Of a DNA stretch of 64,000 nucleotides, positions 52,239 through 60,467 are shown piece after piece. Made by a program: the position numbers and the translations under genes. How positions within the stretch are numbered: the first letter of the stretch is position 1; each line of letters starts with the position of its first letter. This DNA comes from Paenibacillus sp. FSL R5-0766. Its GTDB lineage: Bacteria > Bacillota > Bacilli > Paenibacillales > Paenibacillaceae. The notes under the pieces were generated by a model. That model saw only the letters and a program-made list of their open reading frames with translations, ran no database searches and was not told where the DNA came from. The stretch lies in NCBI RefSeq assembly GCF_037971845.1, contig NZ_CP150227.1:1860001-1924000 (forward strand), given 5' to 3'.

Positions 52239-52313
52239 GGAACATGCACGCGATACTTTGTTGACATCTGATATCACAAATGTGTAATTCACGAAAAAAA
52301 GTTGTGAAGAATG

Positions 52314-52342
52314 TTGACAATGTATTTCATGGGTGATATAGT
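52314..52342 (+). promoter_or_regulatory. Promoter of the infC operon
   Basis: TTGACA (52314-52319), 17-base spacer, TATAGT (52337-52342). A near-consensus vegetative promoter, fitting a translation gene operon. Confidence 0.75.
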
Positions 52343-52344
52343 AT

Positions 52345-52515
52345 TCAAGTGCCTTAAAGCGAATAGCAATGGAATCACAAGCAGAAGTCCGACTTCTCAC
52401 CTGATCAACAAACATGTTGGCTGGTCAACGATCCCAATAATTTATGAAGTGTATACTCATGAAGAATTGTGTTGATTACAGGGATGTCGGTAGCTTGACC
52501 GGCATCCCTTTTATT
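52345..52515 (+). ncRNA. L20-type leader with attenuator of the infC operon
   Basis: The leader has CAGAAGTCCGACTTCTCACC and TGATCAACAAAC, which match the usual layout of the ribosomal protein L20 leader of Bacillota, and ends in an intrinsic terminator: GGGATGTCGG (52481-52490) with CCGGCATCCC (52499-52508), then TTTTATTTTT. In Bacillus subtilis, L20 binds such a leader and lowers infC-rpmI-rplT expression. Leader boundaries are approximate. Confidence 0.7.
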
Positions 52516-52558
52516 TTTGTGTAACTGGATATTCAAAATGACCTGGAGGTGGACGATT

Positions 52559-53068
52559 ATTAGTAAAGATCACATGATTAATGATGAGATTCGGGCGAAG
52601 GAAGTACGCCTTGTCGGAGCTGAAGGAGAACAAATTGGGATTACGCCCATTCGCGAAGCACTGCAAATGGCGATTGACCTGAATTTGGATCTGGTCAATG
52701 TGGCACCACAGGCTAAACCGCCGGTGTGTCGTATTATGGACTATGGCAAATTCCGCTATGAGCAACAAAAGAAAGATAAAGAAGCCCGTAAGAACCAGAA
52801 AATTGTTGATATTAAAGAAGTATGGTTCCGTTCCAATATTGAGGAGCACGATTATCAAACGAAGCTTCGTAATGTAGTTAAGTTTTTGAACGAAGGCGAC
52901 AAAGTGAAATGTTCTGTTCGTTATCGCGGACGTGAAATTGCACATGCCGCGATTGGTCAACGGATTTTGGAGCGCGTTAAGGTAGAAGTTGCAGAACTTT
53001 GTACTGTTGAACGTCAACCGAAATTGGAAGGCCGCAGTATGATCATGATCTTGGCTCCTAAAGCCTGA
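52559..53068 (+). CDS. infC: Translation initiation factor IF-3
   Basis: 169 residues with an ATT start at 52559, chosen because GGAGGTG (52545-52551) lies seven bases upstream and the protein then begins M-S-K-D-H, like Geobacillus IF-3, whose gene also starts at AUU. An ATT at 52556 is an alternative. IF-3 keeps the 30S subunit free and checks start codons. Landmarks: NDEIRAKEVRLVGAEGEQIG (N-domain), PPVCRIMDYGKFRYEQQKK (family signature), and VEVAELCTVERQPKLEGR. The rare start lets IF-3 restrict its own translation. rpmI and rplT follow. Confidence 0.93.
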   Translation: MSKDHMINDEIRAKEVRLVGAEGEQIGITPIREALQMAIDLNLDLVNVAPQAKPPVCRIMDYGKFRYEQQKKDKEARKNQKIVDIKEVWFRSNIEEHDYQTKLRNVVKFLNEGDKVKCSVRYRGREIAHAAIGQRILERVKVEVAELCTVERQPKLEGRSMIMILAPKA

Positions 53069-53092
53069 TAACATTGGAGGAGGAAACACAAA

Positions 53093-53296
53093 ATGCCTAA
53101 AATGAAAACACACAGCAGTTTGAAAGGACGCTTCAAAATTACCGGTTCCGGTAAGGTCCTTCGTTACAAAGCTCACAAAAACCACTTGCTTTCCCACAAA
53201 TCCAAACGTGCTAAGCGCGTTCTGAACGGTAACCCAGTTATGGCTGCCGGGGATGTTAGACGTTTGAAACAAGGCTTGGCTAACTTGAAAGGCTAA
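53093..53296 (+). CDS. rpmI: Ribosomal protein L35 (bL35)
   Basis: 67 residues, very basic, with MPKMKTHSSLKGRFKITGSG, and KRVLNGNPVMAAGDVRRLK, the standard bL35 sequence. AGGAGG upstream. The protein sits in the 50S subunit near the peptidyl-transferase region. It is the middle gene of the infC operon. Confidence 0.97.
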   Translation: MPKMKTHSSLKGRFKITGSGKVLRYKAHKNHLLSHKSKRAKRVLNGNPVMAAGDVRRLKQGLANLKG

Positions 53297-53384
53297 TTCT
53301 AATTAGTAGATTCCGTATGGGGGATCGGCTACGGCCGTACACATACCACGGATACATTTATATTTATTTGGGAGGTTCTTTAAT

Positions 53385-53744
53385 ATGGCAAGAGTAAAAG
53401 GCGGTTTTGTAGTACGTCGTCGTCATAAAAAGGTTTTGAAACTGGCAAGAGGTTATTTCGGTTCCAAACACCGTATTTTTAAAACAGCTAACGAGCAAGT
53501 AATGAAATCCCTGGTATACGCATACCGTGACCGTCGCAACACGAAACGTAACTTCCGCAGACTGTGGATCGTTCGTATCAATGCTGCAGCACGTATGAAT
53601 GGTTTGTCTTACAACAAACTGATCCATGGTTTGAAACTTGCTGGAGTAGACATGAACCGCAAAATGTTGGCTGATCTGGCCGTTAACGACATCAATGCGT
53701 TCAACTCTTTGGCTACTGTAGCTAAAGGCAAAATCAACGCTTAA
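53385..53744 (+). CDS. rplT: Ribosomal protein L20 (bL20)
   Basis: 119 residues, standard for bL20: [60 protein letters not shown]. Binds 23S rRNA early in 50S assembly and, in Bacillota, also the leader of this operon. GGGAGG upstream. Last gene, followed by a terminator. Confidence 0.97.
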   Translation: MARVKGGFVVRRRHKKVLKLARGYFGSKHRIFKTANEQVMKSLVYAYRDRRNTKRNFRRLWIVRINAAARMNGLSYNKLIHGLKLAGVDMNRKMLADLAVNDINAFNSLATVAKGKINA

Positions 53745-54323
53745 ATTGTATGATACAAGCCGCCGTACCTATATGGCGGCTTTTTTTACGGCTTGGAAGA
53801 AATTCGGAGATGAATCTCTGAATGAGTAGAGCGAATAGGCTGTAGTCTGGAAGGGAACAATGAAACCAGATAACTGATGAATAACGGTCCATGAGAATAC
53901 ATAAAATACGAACGGTGAAATAATACAAATAAAAACAGGTAAATCCCACTCATCGCTAAAGTTCACGATATGTTTTTGTTATATAACATCACATCGTTGT
54001 AACGTTAGTGTGTTAAAACGCTAAATTATTAAGCGTTTTCAATAAAAAAAGAACAAAAATATGTGATATTTGGTGATGAAACATCTGGATTTTAACACTG
54101 GTTGATTGTATAATCACCTCTAGTAGGCTAGTCCTAGATTTTTCTCTCCATGTCATAATGTTCGGTTTTTCGACAGATGATAGGATGCTACAAGGGTGAG
54201 AATGCGCTTTTAATGTCGAAGAAACCATACATTCTGCATAAAAGTCATTCCTGCGATCTGTTAACCGTTCAATTGTAGGCTGGATTGGAATGAGGGATAT
54301 ATCATTAAGGGGGAAAAAGAGAA
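53745..54323. other. Intergenic region before the BMP gene
   Basis: 579 bases. It has the rplT terminator, a second hairpin AAAACGCT/AGCGTTTT (54015-54022 and 54032-54039), a TATAAT at 54109-54114 as a possible -10, and a partial hairpin CTAGTAGG/CCTAG near 54121. A purine riboswitch consensus was looked for and not found. No gene. Confidence 0.55.
53759..53788 (+). terminator. Terminator after rplT
   Basis: AGCCGCC (53759-53765) pairs with GGCGGCT (53776-53782), followed by seven Ts. Standard intrinsic terminator. Confidence 0.9.
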
Positions 54324-55364
54324 ATGAAAAAGATGCTCAGCTTGTCTTTGGTAATGTTGCTGGCGGTATCGGTTATGCTCGCAGGTTGCGGTAGCAAACC
54401 GAAAGAAGAAACAAATGCCGGAGGAGATACAGGTGGCACATCCACTGAAGCGAAATCCGACCTCAAAATCGGTATGGTTACTGACGTAGGTGGAGTTAAT
54501 GACAAATCCTTTAACCAATCCGCTTGGGAAGCTCTGCAAGCGACTGAAACAGAAACAGGTACTGCTGTTAAATATCTGCAAAGTAAATCCGATGAAGAGT
54601 ACATTCCTAACCTGAACGAATTCGTTAAAGGCGGATATGATCTGACTTGGGGTATCGGTTATCAATTGGAGAAAGCTATCAAAGCAGTAGCTGATCAGAA
54701 TCCAGACTCTAAGCTTGCGATTATTGACAGTGTAGTTGATGCTCCAAATGTTAAGTCCGTAACTTTTGCTGAAGAAGAGGGTTCCTTCCTCGTAGGTGTA
54801 GTTGCAGGATTGACTACAAAAACGAACAAAATTGGTTTTGTAGGTGGAGCTGAAAGTACTCTCATCAAGAAATTTGAAGTAGGTTTCAGAGAAGGCGTTA
54901 AGGCAGTTAATCCGAATGCTCAATTTATTCCAAACTACACAGGTGCTTTTGATAAGCCTGACCTGGGTAAAGCAGCAGCTGCTACAATGTACAACCAAGG
55001 TGTAGACATTATCTTCCACGCTTCCGGTGCTACAGGTAACGGTGTATTCAACGAAGCAATCGCTCGTAAGAAACAAGGTCAAGAAGTATGGGTTATCGGT
55101 GTGGACAAAGACCAATCTCTTGAGTTTGGTGATGAAGTAACATTGACTTCCATGATCAAAAAAGTTGACGAAGCGGTTAAACGCGTTAACAAAGAAGTAA
55201 TCGATGGAACATTCAAAGGTGGATCTGAGACTTTGACCTTGAAGGACAACGGTGTGGGTATTGCCGATACTTCTAAAGCTAATGTATCTGCTGAGACACT
55301 CGCTAAAGTAGAAGAGTACAAAGAAAAAATCATCAACGGCGAAATCAAAGTTCCTACGGAGTAA
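54324..55364 (+). CDS. BMP-family nucleoside-binding lipoprotein (BmpA/PnrA-like)
   Basis: 346 residues; ATG after GGGGGAAAAAG. The signal peptide ends in the lipobox LAGCG (cysteine about 22). The mature domain is a basic membrane protein family (PnrA/BmpA) fold: KIGMVTDVGGVNDKSFNQSA, FAEEEGSFLVGVVAGL, IGFVGGAEST, and DIIFHASGATGNGVF, typical of purine nucleoside receptors in Bacillota. It delivers nucleosides to the permeases downstream. The gap to the ATPase gene is about 300 bases, so expression may be uncoupled. Confidence 0.92.
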   Translation: MKKMLSLSLVMLLAVSVMLAGCGSKPKEETNAGGDTGGTSTEAKSDLKIGMVTDVGGVNDKSFNQSAWEALQATETETGTAVKYLQSKSDEEYIPNLNEFVKGGYDLTWGIGYQLEKAIKAVADQNPDSKLAIIDSVVDAPNVKSVTFAEEEGSFLVGVVAGLTTKTNKIGFVGGAESTLIKKFEVGFREGVKAVNPNAQFIPNYTGAFDKPDLGKAAAATMYNQGVDIIFHASGATGNGVFNEAIARKKQGQEVWVIGVDKDQSLEFGDEVTLTSMIKKVDEAVKRVNKEVIDGTFKGGSETLTLKDNGVGIADTSKANVSAETLAKVEEYKEKIINGEIKVPTE

Positions 55365-55397
55365 TTTTGATCTTAGTCGCAAATGAATAATCATTGG

Positions 55398-55415
55398 GGC
55401 CGGTCTTGACCGGCC
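55398..55415 (+). terminator. Hairpin after the BMP gene
   Basis: GGCCGGT/ACCGGCC stem (55398-55404, 55409-55415) with loop CTTG. It lacks a T run but is very stable. It may limit read-through from the receptor gene into the transporter genes. Confidence 0.55.
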
Positions 55416-55599
55416 TTATGATTGCAGGAACAGGAACATTTGATCAAGTCATCATAACAATTGTACAAGGTCACTGTGCACCAACGCTCCGGTAGGAGCT
55501 TTTCTTAAGATAATGGAATTGATATGTTCTTAATGAGCTGAACCATTCGATTATCGCAAGAAAAACTTCAGCTAAGCGCGGTCTGTCTTCTTTGAAAGT

Positions 55600-55620
55600 A
55601 CGTCGATAGACGTTTTTTTT
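55600..55620 (+). terminator. Small terminator-like hairpin before the ATPase gene
   Basis: ACGTC (55600-55604) pairs with GACGT (55609-55613) over GATA, followed by eight Ts. It lies 42 bases upstream of the start at 55663, so it may work as an attenuator. Confidence 0.5.
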
Positions 55621-55662
55621 ACGTTTGCGGAACCACACTATATCAGTTATAAGGGTGATTAC

Positions 55663-57201
55663 ATGGGTGCAACAACCCCCGTCGTTGAGTTAAAACAAAT
55701 TACGAAGCGTTTCCCAGGCATTGTTGCCAACGACGCCATCAGCCTTCAGCTTCGTAAAGGCGAGATCCATGCGCTACTGGGTGAAAACGGCGCTGGTAAG
55801 TCAACGTTGATGAATATTGTATTTGGTCTCTATCAGCCAGATGAAGGTTCCATTGAAGTGAATGGTAAGCCTGTCATCATCGACAGCCCTAACCGAGCGA
55901 TCGATCTTGGCATAGGCATGGTGCATCAGCATTTTAAACTTGTACAGCCATTCACGGTAACAGAGAACATTATTTTGGGATCTGAACCAACGAAGGGTCT
56001 CAATATTAACTATAAAAAAGCAGCCGCTGAAGTTCAGCGTCTTTCCGAACAGTATGGACTGAAGGTGAATCCTCATGCCAAAATTCATGATATATCTGTC
56101 GGAATGCAGCAACGTGTAGAGATTGTTAAAACGTTGTATCGCGGTGCAGACATTCTGATTTTTGACGAGCCTACAGCCGTATTGACTCCTCAAGAGATCA
56201 AAGAACTGATGATCATCATGAAGAAGCTTGTAGCTGAAGGAAAGTCCATTATTTTGATCACACACAAACTGAAAGAAATCATGGAAATCTCCGATACGGT
56301 AACGATTATCCGTCGGGGTAAAGTGATTGATTCGGTCAAAACTTCGGAAACGAATCCGAATGAGCTGGCAGAGAAAATGGTGGGGCGGAATGTCACATTC
56401 AAAGTGGACAAAAAAACGGCTACACCTGGAGCCAATGTGCTCGAAGTCAGTAAATTAACGGCCAAGAATAAAGAAGGTATTTCGGTTCTGAACCAACTTA
56501 ACCTGAACGTACGTGCAGGAGAGATTGTCGGAATCGCAGGCGTGGATGGTAATGGTCAAAGTGAACTGATCGAAGCTCTTACCGGACTTCGTAAAGTAGA
56601 GAGCGGTTCGATTCTTTTGGAGGGCAAGGAGCTGTCCAATCATTCTCCGCGCCATATCTCGGAATCGGGTGTAGCACACATTCCGGAAGATCGACATAAA
56701 CACGGCCTTGTACTTGATTTTTCAGTGAGTGAAAATATCGTTCTGGAATCGTATTATAAAGCACCATACACCCGTAAAGGGTTCCTTAACTTCGATGCCA
56801 TCAAACAGCAGGCGAAGCGGCTTGTTGAGGCATTTGACGTGCGTACACCAAGCATTGAGACCAAAGCTCGGTCCTTGTCCGGAGGAAACCAGCAAAAGGC
56901 CATTATCGCCCGTGAGGTAGATAAAAACCCTGAACTGCTTATCGCTGCGCAACCAACGCGTGGTTTGGATGTAGGGGCTATTGAGTTCGTTCAAAAGCAA
57001 CTGATTGCACAGCGCGATCAAGGAAAGGCTGTTCTGCTGATTTCATTTGAGCTTGATGAGATTATCAATGTATCTGACCGAATTGCAGTTATTTATGAAG
57101 GACAGATCGTTGGCGAGGTGCTGCCGGAAGAAACCAATGATAGGGAGCTCGGCTTGATGATGGCGGGCAGCACCCAAAAGAGAGGTACTGCGCATGAATA
57201 A
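55663..57201 (+). CDS. ABC transporter ATPase of the nucleoside type (NupO-like)
   Basis: 512 residues, double ATPase. The first domain (about 8-240) has GENGAGKST and SVGMQQRVEIVKTLYRGADILIF. The second (about 260-500) has GVDGNGQSEL and LSGGNQQKAIIAREVDKNPELLI. The second Walker A is degenerate (GVDGNGQS lacks the usual lysine), as is normal in this family. It energises nucleoside or riboside uptake with the two permeases following. Eight bases overlap the next gene, so the genes are coupled. Confidence 0.92.
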   Translation: MGATTPVVELKQITKRFPGIVANDAISLQLRKGEIHALLGENGAGKSTLMNIVFGLYQPDEGSIEVNGKPVIIDSPNRAIDLGIGMVHQHFKLVQPFTVTENIILGSEPTKGLNINYKKAAAEVQRLSEQYGLKVNPHAKIHDISVGMQQRVEIVKTLYRGADILIFDEPTAVLTPQEIKELMIIMKKLVAEGKSIILITHKLKEIMEISDTVTIIRRGKVIDSVKTSETNPNELAEKMVGRNVTFKVDKKTATPGANVLEVSKLTAKNKEGISVLNQLNLNVRAGEIVGIAGVDGNGQSELIEALTGLRKVESGSILLEGKELSNHSPRHISESGVAHIPEDRHKHGLVLDFSVSENIVLESYYKAPYTRKGFLNFDAIKQQAKRLVEAFDVRTPSIETKARSLSGGNQQKAIIAREVDKNPELLIAAQPTRGLDVGAIEFVQKQLIAQRDQGKAVLLISFELDEIINVSDRIAVIYEGQIVGEVLPEETNDRELGLMMAGSTQKRGTAHE

Positions 57202-58273
57202 CGTATTGAAATGGTTTACCCGAGATTCATTTATATTGCCTGTAGTAGCTATTATTATGGGTCTTATTCTCGGTGGAGTTGTCATGCTGATTGGTGGCTA
57301 CAATCCAATTGAAGCCTATGGTGCATTGTTCACCAAGGTATTTGGCGACATGTACAACTTTGGTGAAGCAGTACGGGAAATGACACCATTAATTATGACT
57401 GGACTTGCATTTGCATTTGCATCACGTGCAGGGTTGTTTAACATCGGGGGAGAAGGTCAATTTCTCGTCGGTATGACCGCTGCAACATTTGTTGGTGTTA
57501 AATTTGCAGGTTTGCCGATCTACCTTCATGCGCCACTGGCTTTGATTGCGGGTGCATTGTTTGGTGGTCTGTGGGCCGCTATTGCTGGTTATCTAAAGGC
57601 GGCACGTGGGGTCAATGAAGTTATCAGTAGTATCATGTTGAATTGGATTGGTCTGTACTTGGCAAATCTGATCGTTCGTCAATTTCTCTTACTTCCAGGT
57701 GAGAATCGTTCGGCAGACATTAGTGAGACAGCTTCTATAAGCTTGACTTGGCTTTCTGAGTTAATGGGGAACTCACGTGTACATCTTGGGACATTAATCG
57801 CTTTAGTTATAGCGGTGCTCTTTTACATTTACATGTGGAAGACAAAACAAGGATACGAAATTCGAGCTGTCGGTCTTAATCCTAACGCGGCTGAATATGC
57901 GGGTATGCATGTGAATCGTAATATTGTAAAAGCTATGTTTATTAGTGGTATGCTTGCAGGACTTGGTGGAGCCTTTCAGGTATTGGGGGTATTCCAGTAT
58001 CAAACATTGATGACAGGTTCACCAGGAACCGGGTTTGATGGTATTGCCGTAGCTCTCATCGGTCTAAATCATCCATTCGGCGTTCTTTTAGGAGCAGTTT
58101 TGTTTGGTACCCTCACGTATGGATCTGCAGGAATGAGTTTTGCTGCGGATGTTCCGCCTGAGATTATTCGGATTGTGATCGGTTCGATTATCTTCTTCAT
58201 TGCGGCACAAGGCATCGTGCGCTGGATACTCAAACCGTTCTATTCGAAGCGTAAGAAAGAGAAGGTGTTGTAG
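57194..58273 (+). CDS. ABC transporter permease, nucleoside type (NupP-like)
   Basis: 359 residues; start overlaps the ATPase stop by eight bases. About nine membrane helices; typical family segments are FNIGGEGQFLVGMTAATFVG, GVNEVISSIMLNWIGLYLAN, and the EAA-like loop IRAVGLNPNAAEYAGMHV. This is the branched-chain-amino-acid/ribose-type (BPD_transp_2) permease. It forms the channel with the next permease. The stop is immediately followed by the next ATG (TAGATG). Confidence 0.92.
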   Translation: MNNVLKWFTRDSFILPVVAIIMGLILGGVVMLIGGYNPIEAYGALFTKVFGDMYNFGEAVREMTPLIMTGLAFAFASRAGLFNIGGEGQFLVGMTAATFVGVKFAGLPIYLHAPLALIAGALFGGLWAAIAGYLKAARGVNEVISSIMLNWIGLYLANLIVRQFLLLPGENRSADISETASISLTWLSELMGNSRVHLGTLIALVIAVLFYIYMWKTKQGYEIRAVGLNPNAAEYAGMHVNRNIVKAMFISGMLAGLGGAFQVLGVFQYQTLMTGSPGTGFDGIAVALIGLNHPFGVLLGAVLFGTLTYGSAGMSFAADVPPEIIRIVIGSIIFFIAAQGIVRWILKPFYSKRKKEKVL

Positions 58274-59236
58274 ATGGACTTGTTGACAATTGGGCAAATT
58301 ATCAATACGACGCTTGTCTTTGCTACGGCATTGATTTTTGCATCACTCGGCGGAATTTTTTCGGAAAAATCAGGTGTGACAAATCTTGGACTTGAAGGGT
58401 TCATGGTCTTTGGAGCCTTTGCTGCTGGAATAGGAGCGCATTATGCGCAAGAAGCGGGCATGGGTGGAACAACATCAGCTTGGATGGGTGTTGTGCTAGC
58501 GATTATATTGGGCGTACTGGTATCACTCATCCATGCTGTTGCGTCAATTACATTTAAAGCAGATCAGATTATAAGTGGTATCGTGATTAACTTTTTGGCA
58601 GCGGGAAGTACGCTTTACTTAGTTAAGTTACTGTTTGAAGGGGCAGGAGATTCTCCTTTGGTACAAGGATTTAATAAGTTTAATGTACCGTTCTTGGAGA
58701 ATATACCTTTATTAGGGGAGGCCTTCTTCAAAAATGTATATCCAACAACATATCTTGCGATCCTTTTTGTGTTTCTGACATATTTTATTTTGTTCAAAAC
58801 ACCATTTGGTCTTCGTCTTCGTTCAGTGGGTGAACACCCAAGTGCAGCAGATACAGTTGGCGTCAAAGTCCTTCGTTATCGTTATATTGGAGTTATGATC
58901 AGTGGTGCGCTTGCGGCCATTGGTGGAGCTGCGATTACATTGACAACCACGGGTACATTTTCACACAATACGGTTTCCGGCCAAGGTTATATTGCCATTG
59001 CAGCAATGATTTTTGGTAAATGGAATCCAATCGGTGCATTCGGTGCAGCTGTATTTTTCGGTTTCTCACAAGCGATTAGAAACTATGTACAGATGTTTGA
59101 ATGGACCCAAAGTATTCCCCAGGAAATTATCTATATGCTGCCCTATATGTTAACACTTATCGTTCTTGTAGCAGCTGTAGGACGTTCTTCGGCCCCGTCT
59201 GCACTTGGCGAAGCTTATGATCCAGGTAAAAGGTAG
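58274..59236 (+). CDS. ABC transporter permease, nucleoside type (NupQ-like)
   Basis: 320 residues, starting at the base after the previous stop. BPD_transp_2 permease: GVTNLGLEGFMVFGAFAAG, FKADQIISGIVINFLAAGST and LRSVGEHPSAADTVGVKV. Together with the 359-residue permease it makes the membrane part of a nucleoside importer related to the nupNOPQ system of Bacillus subtilis. The C-terminal tail is short and polar. A strong terminator follows. Confidence 0.92.
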   Translation: MDLLTIGQIINTTLVFATALIFASLGGIFSEKSGVTNLGLEGFMVFGAFAAGIGAHYAQEAGMGGTTSAWMGVVLAIILGVLVSLIHAVASITFKADQIISGIVINFLAAGSTLYLVKLLFEGAGDSPLVQGFNKFNVPFLENIPLLGEAFFKNVYPTTYLAILFVFLTYFILFKTPFGLRLRSVGEHPSAADTVGVKVLRYRYIGVMISGALAAIGGAAITLTTTGTFSHNTVSGQGYIAIAAMIFGKWNPIGAFGAAVFFGFSQAIRNYVQMFEWTQSIPQEIIYMLPYMLTLIVLVAAVGRSSAPSALGEAYDPGKR

Positions 59237-59353
59237 TTAATTTTTTTGAATTAACCAAAAGCCTCACATTATTCATATTATTGAGGTAGTCATTCGTAAA
59301 GCGTATTATTTAATCTAAGCCTAACTTAGTCGGGATACAAAAATCTAATTTAT

Positions 59354-59390
59354 AAACTGGCGCCGGTACTCTACCGGCGCCAGTTTATTT
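59354..59390 (+). terminator. Terminator after the nucleoside transporter operon
   Basis: Perfect 14-base stem AAACTGGCGCCGGT (59354-59367) with ACCGGCGCCAGTTT (59373-59386), loop ACTCT, then ATTT. Very stable. Confidence 0.9.
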
Positions 59391-59437
59391 GTAATCTGCA
59401 CGTATAGCTGTTTTATTGTAGTTAAGAAGGTATTCGC

Positions 59438-59472
59438 TTTTTTTTTTTTTTTGGTATATTTTTCTTTATAAT
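59438..59472 (+). promoter_or_regulatory. 15-T tract and adjacent -10 before the secreted AT-rich gene
   Basis: Positions 59438-59452 are an uninterrupted run of 15 Ts. A TATAAT follows at 59467-59472, and the expected -35 position (about 59444-59449) falls within the T run. No other -35 is visible. The gene starts at 59531. Confidence 0.5.
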
Positions 59473-59530
59473 CAATAAAAGTTATGTTAATATATTTTTA
59501 TACCATAAAAGAAAGAGAGATGAAATTAAT

Positions 59531-60202
59531 TTGAAACTTAAAAAAATATTTGTGAGTAGCTTAACTGCAACACTTCTAGCTGGTGTTAGTATTCCTGCAT
59601 ATGCCTCAGAAAATAGCTTAGTTGAGTCTCAAGCTATGAATTCTCAAAGCTTAGATTTAAATGAATCTAATGATATGGAAATGAGCGAAGTGTTAACATT
59701 TGATGAATTAGTCTCAGTAATTGCTGAAGATACTGGTAAGTCAGTAGAAGAGACAAAGGAAAAAATTTTAAACAACTATAGTAAAGAAAATCATAGATCC
59801 ATAACTCCTTCCTCTGTTACAATTCAAGCTGCTAAGTTTAGAACATTCAAGAAACAGGTAACTACTAATCGTTATGGAATTTATAAACCTACAATTAACT
59901 TTTATTGCCAAACTAATGAGAGTGGAAGCTTTAGAGGAATTGAAAAGATCTTAGAAGTATCAATGAATAGAGCAGATAACCACCGAGCTTACATTTTTGA
60001 AGGTTATATATATACTCATCTTGAACACGCGAATAAAATTCATTTTATTGTGAACGGTGATTTTTATAAAGATGGAAGTGTTTCTTGGGAGGTAGGCGCT
60101 GAGATTGGTATTGGAAAATATGCTACTTTAAATGCTAAGGTTAGCGGCAATACTGGGAAAAAGTATGATCTTATTTATGCTGCGGATGATGTTATCTTTT
60201 AA
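59531..60202 (+). CDS. AT-rich secreted protein of unknown function
   Basis: 223 residues from TTG 59531 with a weak GAGAGAG site. An N-terminal signal peptide (MKLKKIFVSSLTATLLAGV, cut near AYAS) predicts export without lipid attachment. The mature protein has an acidic region (about 25-75, Glu/Asn-rich) followed by a beta-rich C-terminal half with many Tyr, Lys and aromatic residues, such as RYGIYKPTINFY. Third-codon positions are strikingly A/T compared with neighbours, as in recently acquired genes. No family recognised. The two flanking gaps also are AT-rich. A terminator follows. Confidence 0.72.
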   Translation: MKLKKIFVSSLTATLLAGVSIPAYASENSLVESQAMNSQSLDLNESNDMEMSEVLTFDELVSVIAEDTGKSVEETKEKILNNYSKENHRSITPSSVTIQAAKFRTFKKQVTTNRYGIYKPTINFYCQTNESGSFRGIEKILEVSMNRADNHRAYIFEGYIYTHLEHANKIHFIVNGDFYKDGSVSWEVGAEIGIGKYATLNAKVSGNTGKKYDLIYAADDVIF

Positions 60203-60275
60203 TCATACTGATAATCTTTGCAATAGAGTTTAGTTTTTTTGATAATACTACGTCTATTAAATTTACTTAAATAGT

Positions 60276-60318
60276 ACGAGCCACGGAGTGATAATCGTGG
60301 CTCGTTTTCATTTTTTTA
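60276..60318 (+). terminator. Terminator after the secreted protein
   Basis: ACGAGCCACG (60276-60285) pairs with CGTGGCTCGT (60296-60305), loop about 10 bases, followed by TTTCATTTTTTT. Confidence 0.85.
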
Positions 60319-60467
60319 ATGAAGTTTAATTTATTTTACTCAAAATTAATGTGTTTTTTAAATATGTATTAATAGGAAATTCATTATTTAAATAGGGACA
60401 AAGAAACAGGCGAATTCAGTGATGGACGAATACACTGTTTTGAACGATCCGAGGAGGAGGGGAAAGT

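Noticed and set aside
52511..53272. Long minus-strand frame opposite infC and rpmI
   Set aside because: The plus strand holds conserved ribosomal and translation genes. The opposite frame has no recognisable domain.
53745..54323. Purine riboswitch before the nucleoside transporter
   Set aside because: The expected conserved purine aptamer loops were not found.
54261..55394. Long minus-strand frame of 377 residues opposite the BMP gene
   Set aside because: Phe/Ser/Cys-rich translation typical of a shadow frame; the plus strand is a well-known binding protein.
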